Below, piece by piece: positions 19,760 to 27,811 of a stretch of 39,236 nucleotides of DNA. This stretch comes from Bacilli bacterium (lineage in GTDB: Bacteria > Bacillota_I > Bacilli_A > RF39 > UBA660): positions 1 to 39,236 of the forward strand of contig JAGHJJ010000016.1 of NCBI GenBank assembly GCA_017886705.1, given 5' to 3'. Under the pieces are notes generated by a model. That model was not told the origin of the DNA. It was given only the letters and a program-made list of their open reading frames with translations, and ran no database searches. Made by a program: the position numbers and the translations under genes. Each line of letters opens with the position of its first letter. The stretch's first letter is position 1.

Positions 19760-19790
19760 AAAGAATGATTTTCTATGTTTATCATTCTTT
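19760..19790 (-). terminator. Intrinsic terminator after the radical SAM gene
   Basis: AAAGAATGAT ... ATCATTCTTT stem with T-rich run on the minus strand. Confidence 0.75.
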
Positions 19791-20620
19791 AGTTATTTTT
19801 TCTTTAAATGTACAAGATCTGCATAGTTCTTCTGATGGCTTTCTATCTTGAAAGGACTTTTTTAGTTTTTGATATCTTTCTTTATTTTGTATTTCTGCTA
19901 AAGATTCTTGATAAACATTTCCTAAGTCTATGATTCCATTGCTATCTAGACAACACGGTACTACTGTTCCATCTACTAAAATAGCAATTTGTGTTTTCAA
20001 GGCATGACAATATCCACAGCTTTTGTGATTTGTAATTTCTGGCCAGATAAACTCATTATCTTTATCCACATATATTGTGGATGATATTTTTACATTATTT
20101 TCATTTTGCAGTTTTCCACTGTTTCTGTGGATAAATGATAATAACTTTTTAATTTTTCCACTACTTTTGTGGATTTTTTATCTAATTTGTTATCTTTTAA
20201 AGTCCATAAGCGATAAATAATCACAGTATCTGAGGATAACTTTTCTACGTTTTGGAAGATTTCTTCTTCATAGGCCTGATTATTTTGTTCACAATGAAGA
20301 GAAAAATTTATTTTGTGTAGAGCTTTACAGTCTTTTAATTTGTCTACTAACTTTGGAAATAATGTCCCATTGGTTGTGAGATTTACGTTTAAGTTGTACT
20401 TTTCTGCTAACTCTAGAAACTTTATTATTTTAGGATGCAGTAATGGTTCTCCCTTCACATGAAGATAGATAACTTTTGTCACTTTGGATACTTCTTTTAA
20501 AATATGTTCAAATTCCTCTTCTGTCATGAAGCGCTTTTCTTTTGTAACAGGTGAACAGAAAGAACAATTTAGATTGCAACAATTCGTAATTTCAATATAG
20601 ACTTTTTTATACTTTTCCAC
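19782..20620 (-). pseudogene. Radical SAM/SPASM-domain protein, interrupted by one frameshift (N-terminal 20090..20620, C-terminal 19782..about 20115)
   Basis: CNLNCSFC cluster motif in the first ORF; SPASM-type CGYC...CCLD...CRSC in the second; one extra A in the AAAA run at 20112-20115 restores VEKLQNENNVKISSTIYVDKDNEF. Confidence 0.8.
20010..20177. repeat. Cluster of inverted DnaA-box-like motifs within the radical SAM gene
   Basis: TTATCCACA at 20062-20070 (+) and 20126-20134 (-) perfect; near matches at 20010-20018 and 20076-20084, weaker at 20168-20176; arranged as TCCAC-N-GTGGA type pairs. Confidence 0.5.
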
Positions 20621-21326
20621 TTTTCTTTTGACCTACTTTTTTAGTTTTGGGACGATATGGTTCAGGTTTATAACCTTCCTTATCTTCATCAAAAATCATA
20701 TAATCATATGCTTCCCAGAGAAATACGGGTTTACCATTCTGTTTTACGGTTGCAGTATACATGCCATTTGGTGATAAGTATATTCTAGTTGCGAAAGTGG
20801 TAGAGTTATCTAGATAGGTACAAAGAGCATCGCATAAACTGTTACTTTTTATTCCGTTTACTATAAAATGAATTCTATTAGGAGCATTTTCATCTAGGGT
20901 TAGTATTTCTTTTACTTCGTCGCTATTTGGCATCTTGTCTTTAAACATTTCGTAAGCAACATAGTCTCCTCTTTTAAATATATCTAGTCTATTTTCATTA
21001 AAGAATAAGTTTAATGGTGTATTTTTCGTAGATAAGTTTTCTAATACTTTTAAAGCAATATACTGATCTACTATTTTCATTGCCGTTTGTTGTTCTAAAG
21101 CAGAGTTCATTGTTTTTCCATAACGATACTCTTCTGTTTCTTTGAAAATTATCTTTTCTACTTTATCCTTGTATTCTTTAGGGTCAAACATTACTAATAA
21201 ATCGTTTGGATGCTCTTTTTTAATTACTTTAGCTAATTCCTTTACGTCTTTTGATATTTGATGTTCAAATATTTCATGTACGTTCTCTTTGTTTTCTAAT
21301 TCTCTTAATAATATTTTATTTTCCAT
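20607..21326 (-). CDS. Uncharacterised 239-aa protein
   Basis: Open frame between uvrB and the radical SAM gene, overlapping the latter's start. Confidence 0.75.
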   Translation of the reverse strand: MENKILLRELENKENVHEIFEHQISKDVKELAKVIKKEHPNDLLVMFDPKEYKDKVEKIIFKETEEYRYGKTMNSALEQQTAMKIVDQYIALKVLENLSTKNTPLNLFFNENRLDIFKRGDYVAYEMFKDKMPNSDEVKEILTLDENAPNRIHFIVNGIKSNSLCDALCTYLDNSTTFATRIYLSPNGMYTATVKQNGKPVFLWEAYDYMIFDEDKEGYKPEPYRPKTKKVGQKKSGKV

Positions 21327-21327
21327 C

Positions 21328-23280
21328 TTAATTTCCTGCTTTCATTTCAAATAAGATATCACGTAATTCCATAGCTCGTTCGAAGTCTAATGCTTTGGCT
21401 GCTTCTCTCATCTCTTGTTCGATTGCATCTACTGTTTTGGCGAATTCTTTCTTGGTCATCTTCTTTGGTTTTTCTGCTGCTTTTTCATCAACATTACTGA
21501 TAACTTCTCTAATTTCTTTCTTGATAGTCCGTGGCGTAATTCCATGTTTTTTATTATATTCTTCTTGAATCTTTCTACGTCTTGCTGTCTCTTCTATGGT
21601 CTCTTTCATAGAGTCAGTAATTTTATCTCCATACATAATAACATGACCATTTGCATTTCTGGCACAACGTCCTACTGTTTGAATCAAACTTCTCGTACTA
21701 CGTAGGAATCCTTCTTTATCTGCATCTAGTATAGCGATAAGTGAGACTTCCGGGATATCAATTCCTTCACGTAATAAGTTAATTCCGACTACGACATCAT
21801 ATTTTCCAACACGTAAGTCGTGAATAATTTGAAGTCGTTCTAGTGTTTTTATTTCTGAGTGAAGATAGGCTACTTTGATATCTAACTCCTTTAAATAGTT
21901 TGTTAGTTCTTCTGACATACGAATTGTTAGCGTTGTTACTAATACTCTTTCATTCTTTTCTATTCTATCTTTAATTTCACCTACTAAGTCATCAATTTGT
22001 CCTTCTGTTTTTCTAACTTCAATCGTTGGATCTAGTAGTCCTGTTGGACGAATGATTTGCTCTACATATTTTCCACCAGTATGTTCTAATTCTAGGTCTC
22101 CTGGTGTTGCGGATACATAGATTGCTTGATTTATCTTTTTCTCAAACTCATCATATTTTAATGGTCTATTATCTAGAGCACTTGGAAGACGGAATCCATA
22201 TTCTACAAGATTCATTTTTCTAGCTCTATCTCCATTATACATTCCTCTTACCTGTGGTAGGGTAACATGAGATTCATCTACTACTAGCAAATAGTCTTTT
22301 GGAAAGAAGTCCATCAATGTTGTTGGTGTTTCTCCTTTTTTTCTTCCAGCCATTGGTGCAGAATAGTTTTCAATTCCAGAGCAAAAACCTGTTTCTTCTA
22401 GCATTTCAATATCATAATTTGTTCTTTGTTCTAGACGCTCTGCTGCTAAAAGTTTGTTGTTTTCTTTTAATTCTTGTAGTCTTTCTTTTAACTCTTCTTT
22501 AATACGAACAATTGCAGCTTTTAATTTTTCATCACTAACTACGAAGTGACTTGCTGGAAAGAGACTTAAATTCTTTTTATTCGAAATAATTGCTCCTGTT
22601 AATGTATCAATTTCACTAATTCTATCAATTTCATTCCCAAAGAATTCTACTCGATATCCAGTAGTATTCTGATAAGCAGGTATAATTTCTACTACATCGC
22701 CACGTACTCTGAAAGTACCACGTTTAAAATCAAGGTCATTTCTCTCATACATCATTTCTACTAATTTCGTTAATATTTCATTTCTTTCTACTTCTTCTCC
22801 AACTGATAACGTTAACATTTTATTTCTATACTCTTCTACTTCTCCAATACCATATATACAAGAGACACTAGCAACAACAATTACATCATCACGGGATAAT
22901 AAACTACTAGTTGCTGCATGACGAAGTTCATCAATTTCATCATTAATTGATGAATCTTTTTCAATATAAGTATCAGTTGATGGTACATATGCTTCTGGTT
23001 GATAATAATCGTAATAAGAGACAAAGTATTCCACTCTGTTTTCTGGAAATAATTCTTTTAATTCTGAGTAAAGTTGCCCTGCTAATGTTTTATTGTGAGC
23101 TAAAACTAGAGTTGGCTTATTTACTTCTTTTATGACATTTGCAATCGTAAATGTCTTTCCAGTTCCTGTTGCACCTAACAGTACTTGTTCTTTTTTTCCT
23201 TCTTTAATTCCTTCTACTAACTCTTTAATTGCTTCTGGTTGGTCTCCAGATGGTTTAAATTTTGATACTAGTTTAAACAT
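21328..23280 (-). CDS. uvrB: UvrABC system protein B
   Basis: [45 protein letters not shown]-terminal UVR motif. Confidence 0.98.
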   Translation of the reverse strand: MFKLVSKFKPSGDQPEAIKELVEGIKEGKKEQVLLGATGTGKTFTIANVIKEVNKPTLVLAHNKTLAGQLYSELKELFPENRVEYFVSYYDYYQPEAYVPSTDTYIEKDSSINDEIDELRHAATSSLLSRDDVIVVASVSCIYGIGEVEEYRNKMLTLSVGEEVERNEILTKLVEMMYERNDLDFKRGTFRVRGDVVEIIPAYQNTTGYRVEFFGNEIDRISEIDTLTGAIISNKKNLSLFPASHFVVSDEKLKAAIVRIKEELKERLQELKENNKLLAAERLEQRTNYDIEMLEETGFCSGIENYSAPMAGRKKGETPTTLMDFFPKDYLLVVDESHVTLPQVRGMYNGDRARKMNLVEYGFRLPSALDNRPLKYDEFEKKINQAIYVSATPGDLELEHTGGKYVEQIIRPTGLLDPTIEVRKTEGQIDDLVGEIKDRIEKNERVLVTTLTIRMSEELTNYLKELDIKVAYLHSEIKTLERLQIIHDLRVGKYDVVVGINLLREGIDIPEVSLIAILDADKEGFLRSTRSLIQTVGRCARNANGHVIMYGDKITDSMKETIEETARRRKIQEEYNKKHGITPRTIKKEIREVISNVDEKAAEKPKKMTKKEFAKTVDAIEQEMREAAKALDFERAMELRDILFEMKAGN

Positions 23281-23393
23281 ATTTTTCCTCCCTTCTTATT
23301 ATTACACTCATTTATACCTATATCAATACTTTCCACATTTTTGACTATTTTATCACATTTCTATCTTTAGTTTTAGAAAAAATATTATTTTTT

Positions 23394-24812
23394 TTATACT
23401 TTATATTTTATCCAAATAAACTTTTTTGACCTTTTATATTTCTTTTTCATATTCTTGTATATGGCTTTTACTTTATTTAATAACATATCATATCCATATG
23501 TTGATAATATAAATATAGATACTTGAATGAAATATGCATATCTAGGTTGTATTTCTATTAATAAATATACTCCAAATGTTACCATCATTAAAATTACAAA
23601 GAAGAAAGCACTACTTTTTATGATTTTTTTACGGTTATAGATAACTCCAATTAAACAAGTAAATAGTGTTAGTAAATATAATAATTTGTTAAAAGTAATA
23701 AATATTTTTTCTATATCCATAAAATTTATTTTCATTCCTAGGATATTTATTTTTTTAGTAATATACATATTGTGTTTTACAGAAATATCACTTTGTAACC
23801 AGAAATTATCTATTTTGCAAGTCATTAATTGTGTCATTTTTATTGGATTTACCAGGATTCTTTCTTTTATTACTTCTCTTTCTTTTTTTCTATCTGATAA
23901 ATATATGGTATCTTCTTCATTATAATATCCACAACTATCATAATTAAATCCTAATACAAATTTCCACTCAGGGTTATTATTTTTTAATCCTTGTTTATTA
24001 ATTCCCGTTTGTGTAATTATTAGTGATGCGCTCACTCCTATTACTAAATATACCACTACAAATACAGAAGTATATTTTATAATTTGTTTTATTTTACCTT
24101 TTTGTAATTTAAAAATTTCATATAAAATAAAGGCAAAAACTATAATGATTCCTTCTGGTCTCATAATGTTTCCAAAACTAATTAGTATGGCTACTAGTAT
24201 ATAATGTTTTAATTTTTTATTTTCCTTTAACAATAAAAATATGCCTATGTATGTTAAAAATGTTGCGATATGATGATTTGCTAAAATAGTATTCATATAA
24301 ATAGAAAATGGGAAAAACATATATAATAAAGAAGCCATTCTTGCACTTTTTTCTGTGCAAATCTTTTTTCCAATTTGGTATATTAATACTATTAAAGTTG
24401 ATGAATATATTATATTTAGTAATTTTAGTATCAATACATTATTAAATAACTTTAATACTAAACCTTCATAGATTACAAAACCTGTTTGATAGGCCCAGGT
24501 TGTAAAATAAGAGGTATTTTGAAAGTCAAAGTTACCTTTCGCAAAAGATTTAGCTGCTTCTAATAAAATGGAAAAATCTGTTAGTTGTGGAAAGTTTAAT
24601 AATAGTACGACAATTAATCTTATTACTATACTCGTTATAAATAATATTATTGGAAAATGTTTTATTTTTTTATTTAGAGAAATATAGGTACAAAGTCCAA
24701 ATGCCATCAAAAACAACATTATATGATTCGTGACTAAAAAAATTATGGCTAATAGGGAACAAATAAATATTGCAAAAAACATAAATATTTGAGCTAGTTT
24801 ATTCACTTTCAT
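23394..24812 (-). CDS. GT-C-fold membrane glycosyltransferase (family 39/ArnT-like)
   Basis: Many TM segments; AAKSFAKGNFDFQN...YQTGFVIYEGLVLKLF and RPEGIIIVFAFILYE pattern. Confidence 0.65.
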   Translation of the reverse strand: MKVNKLAQIFMFFAIFICSLLAIIFLVTNHIMLFLMAFGLCTYISLNKKIKHFPIILFITSIVIRLIVVLLLNFPQLTDFSILLEAAKSFAKGNFDFQNTSYFTTWAYQTGFVIYEGLVLKLFNNVLILKLLNIIYSSTLIVLIYQIGKKICTEKSARMASLLYMFFPFSIYMNTILANHHIATFLTYIGIFLLLKENKKLKHYILVAILISFGNIMRPEGIIIVFAFILYEIFKLQKGKIKQIIKYTSVFVVVYLVIGVSASLIITQTGINKQGLKNNNPEWKFVLGFNYDSCGYYNEEDTIYLSDRKKEREVIKERILVNPIKMTQLMTCKIDNFWLQSDISVKHNMYITKKINILGMKINFMDIEKIFITFNKLLYLLTLFTCLIGVIYNRKKIIKSSAFFFVILMMVTFGVYLLIEIQPRYAYFIQVSIFILSTYGYDMLLNKVKAIYKNMKKKYKRSKKFIWIKYKV

Positions 24813-24884
24813 TGTCTTTTATCTCCTTTAGATACTGCTCTTTGCCTCTTATATTAGCATCTACTTAATGTTTTTGCAAAAGAA

Positions 24885-24920
24885 AAAGCATTATTCTTAT
24901 ACTTTTATTTATCAATGCTT
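24885..24920 (-). terminator. Probable terminator after the Nudix gene
   Basis: AAAGCATT ... AATGCTTT inverted repeat followed by T-rich run on the minus strand. Confidence 0.55.
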
Positions 24921-25376
24921 TTATATTTTAATACTACCATTTAAAATTTTATCTATAATTCTTTGTGCTCTTTTTTCCATATTAGGTAATTTATCTAAGG
25001 CAAAGAATTTTAATTCTTTACTTTCCCTATCTGATACTTTCACGGTTCCAGAATAATTTTTTACTTTGAATAAAACAATTACTGTACACAATTTATCACC
25101 ATTTGGATATTCAAAATAATAATCTTTACCAGATAATACCGTAACTAATTCTAATTCTTCTGCACTAATACCAGCTTCTTCTTTCAATTCTCTTATTGCT
25201 GTTTCTTCGATCGTTTCATAAAGCTCCATAGATCCGCCAGGAATTCCCCAGTTATTTGTGTCCGTTCTTAGATTCAATAAAATTTCATTTTTCTCATTAA
25301 ATACTAGTGTTGTTGCTCCAAGACCTATTAATGGTTCATGCCCTACATATTTTCTTAAATTCATTATGTATGCCAT
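24921..25376 (-). CDS. Nudix hydrolase
   Basis: Nudix box GGSMELYETIEETAIRELKEEAGI. Confidence 0.92.
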   Translation of the reverse strand: MAYIMNLRKYVGHEPLIGLGATTLVFNEKNEILLNLRTDTNNWGIPGGSMELYETIEETAIRELKEEAGISAEELELVTVLSGKDYYFEYPNGDKLCTVIVLFKVKNYSGTVKVSDRESKELKFFALDKLPNMEKRAQRIIDKILNGSIKI

Positions 25377-25395
25377 TTCTATCTCCTTTCAGTTT

Positions 25396-26253
25396 CTATT
25401 CATTCATACCGTAAACTGACCTTCTTACTTTTTGGTAAGATTTTTTCATTGGTTCACTTCTATAATCTACTATTTTAGTTAATGCTTCATTATGCAATTT
25501 TTGCTTCTGAGTACTTAACCTTCTACTATCCTCAATTATTTTTTTAAGTCCATACAAAGTATCTATAGCATCTGCATCAAACACACTGTCGTTTAGTGAT
25601 AACATAATATCATATTTTAACATTCTTAATGGTGATAAACCTATTTTATATATTTCTTCTTCTGTTAGATTTTTACCAAATTCTAGTAGATCCTCTTGTC
25701 CTAAACATTGTAGTGCCTCATTAAATTCTAACAATTCTATTCCCTGATAATATTTTTTCTTTACTTTATTCATCTCATTTTTCTTTTGTTCTAACGCAAA
25801 TTTAAAAGTTCTTAAATACTCTTTTTCTTTTTCATTATCACACTTTTTTATTCTTTTACTTAAATTCGTAATCTCTATGTTTCTAATATTATTAAAAAAA
25901 GGAGAAAGGAAGGTTAAATCTGTACATATATGTCTTTCACTAAAAAGTAACTGGCTCTCGCTAGATTTTTTCTCATAATAATAATTAAAATAGATTTCCA
26001 TTAATTGTTGTATTGTAGGATCTGGACCTATTAAATAACTATTTATATCTAAACCTCTTGTTGCAATAGTTTTATCATCCATATGTAATAAATCATCAAA
26101 TTTCCATCCCAAATTCTTTATTCTTCTTTTTAGCTCTATTTCTGCACAATTTCTCATTATTGTGCTATTTTTATCATTTAAAATAATTAATGATAATCCT
26201 GATATTGTTTGTTTTCTTAAATCTCTTATTTCCATATTTAATTTCTTCACCAA
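25396..26253 (-). CDS. Uncharacterised 285-aa protein
   Basis: Open frame, helical/charged; family not recognised. Confidence 0.7.
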   Translation of the reverse strand: MVKKLNMEIRDLRKQTISGLSLIILNDKNSTIMRNCAEIELKRRIKNLGWKFDDLLHMDDKTIATRGLDINSYLIGPDPTIQQLMEIYFNYYYEKKSSESQLLFSERHICTDLTFLSPFFNNIRNIEITNLSKRIKKCDNEKEKEYLRTFKFALEQKKNEMNKVKKKYYQGIELLEFNEALQCLGQEDLLEFGKNLTEEEIYKIGLSPLRMLKYDIMLSLNDSVFDADAIDTLYGLKKIIEDSRRLSTQKQKLHNEALTKIVDYRSEPMKKSYQKVRRSVYGMNE

Positions 26254-26397
26254 TCTATAGGAAAATTATTCCTCCATCGACGCCTTTCAATTTGTCTTTT
26301 GTTATTTACTATCATACACCATAGTGATTAAAATTGCTATAAACTGCTTTACAAATTTTATAATTTCACTATTTATCTAATAGCGTTTCATTATATC

Positions 26398-26426
26398 TTT
26401 ACATTTCGTTACTTTTTTACTATACT
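26398..26426 (+). promoter_or_regulatory. Sigma-A-type promoter for the 112-aa ORF
   Basis: TTTACA - 17 bp - TATACT followed by AAGGAGGG. Confidence 0.65.
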
Positions 26427-26454
26427 TAAAGAACACGGAAAAGGAGGGATATCT

Positions 26455-26793
26455 GTGAAGTCAACTGAAAAAGATTCAACTAGTGCTAATTATCAAGTAT
26501 TACTAATTGACAATGACCTTGATATTAATATACTTTCTTCTCTTTTACCAATGAAGGCAAAAGCAGAGTTATCTTCCATTCCTAATGATGAAAGTATAGA
26601 GATGTATTTCGCTAGACAATCTATGAATTATCAGAAACAAGGAATTCACGCTTTATATGTTTCTTGTGATCCAGTAAAATTAGTAGTTGCTAAAGATTTT
26701 CAAATGGATACTTGTTTTTTAAACAATGGAATCAATGATTTTTTAGATTTTGATAAAAATTACGAAATACCAGTAAAAAAATTAACTAAATAA
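26455..26793 (+). CDS. Uncharacterised 112-aa protein
   Basis: GTG start with strong AAGGAGGG ribosome-binding site, upstream promoter and downstream terminator. Confidence 0.75.
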   Translation: MKSTEKDSTSANYQVLLIDNDLDINILSSLLPMKAKAELSSIPNDESIEMYFARQSMNYQKQGIHALYVSCDPVKLVVAKDFQMDTCFLNNGINDFLDFDKNYEIPVKKLTK

Positions 26794-26824
26794 GACTTCT
26801 ATTTATGATTTAGAAGTCTTTTTT
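26792..26824 (+). terminator. Intrinsic terminator of the 112-aa ORF
   Basis: AAGACTTCT-loop-AGAAGTCTT-TTTT. Confidence 0.85.
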
Positions 26825-26929
26825 GATATCATATGATAGTCCTTACTATTTTCTTTTTCACTTTTTAGCAATATTTCGACATATTTTGCTTGATATGGTG
26901 TTACAATGGTTAAAAGGTTTGGTGATTGT

Positions 26930-27787
26930 ATGGGCGAAGAAGAGTATAAGAAAATTGTGCAAAGAATAAGTTCTACTAATTTTTATGATTTTATGAATTA
27001 TTATGATTTAACTTATGGAGAGTTACTAGGTATTATTGGTTATGGAGTTCATTCTGATATTTCTAAGATGCGAAAAAACACTTTATATAAATTATTGCGT
27101 ACTAAACAATGTATTTTAGAATTTACAGATTCTAAGATAGGAGTTATGGCTGATACTCATATCGGTAGTCCTTTTATGAGTTGGGATAAAATTAATAGGA
27201 TGTATGACTTTTTCTTTGATAATGATATTTATACGGTTGTTCTACTTGGAGATTTATTTCATGGTCCTTCTTATAGTTGTAAAAATAGTCCTAACCGAAG
27301 TATTACTCAATGCTATCAACAGTTTGTTGCGTGTGAAGATAATTATCCTAAGGGATTTCAGAATTTTATGTTACATGGTAATCATGAACAAAGATTTGAA
27401 CAAGTTGGTATGGACTTATGGAACATGCTTGCTGTTAAAAGAGATGATTTTTTCTCTTTAGGTATTGGTAGATGCTATGTTAAAATGAACGGATTTATTA
27501 TTTCCTTAAATCATCCTGGTATTGAAGACCGTCTTCTTCCTCCTGAACTTCATTATGATATTGGTCTTTATGCCCATTATCATTATTTTTATCAAGGAAA
27601 CAAAAGAACTTATATTGGAACATGTAGTAATCTTGTGAATAGACCTGCATCTTCAAAGATAGATAATCCTGGATTTGCCATTTTATCTGCTTGTGATAAA
27701 GATTTATGTGTTACAGCCTATGACTTATCTACAGATAATATCCAACCTTTATTTGCAAAGACATATTCTAAGTCAAACAAAAGATAG
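26930..27787 (+). CDS. Metallophosphoesterase-family protein
   Basis: MADTHIG, LLGDLFHG, LHGNHEQR, YAHYHYF motifs; ATG at 26930 preferred (GGTGAT upstream). Confidence 0.85.
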   Translation: MGEEEYKKIVQRISSTNFYDFMNYYDLTYGELLGIIGYGVHSDISKMRKNTLYKLLRTKQCILEFTDSKIGVMADTHIGSPFMSWDKINRMYDFFFDNDIYTVVLLGDLFHGPSYSCKNSPNRSITQCYQQFVACEDNYPKGFQNFMLHGNHEQRFEQVGMDLWNMLAVKRDDFFSLGIGRCYVKMNGFIISLNHPGIEDRLLPPELHYDIGLYAHYHYFYQGNKRTYIGTCSNLVNRPASSKIDNPGFAILSACDKDLCVTAYDLSTDNIQPLFAKTYSKSNKR

Positions 27788-27811
27788 GGCTAAGCCTGCC
27801 CTACCTTTTTT
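27781..27811. terminator. Bidirectional terminator between convergent genes
   Basis: AGATAGGGC-TAAGCCT-GCCCTACCT followed by a T tract. Confidence 0.75.
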
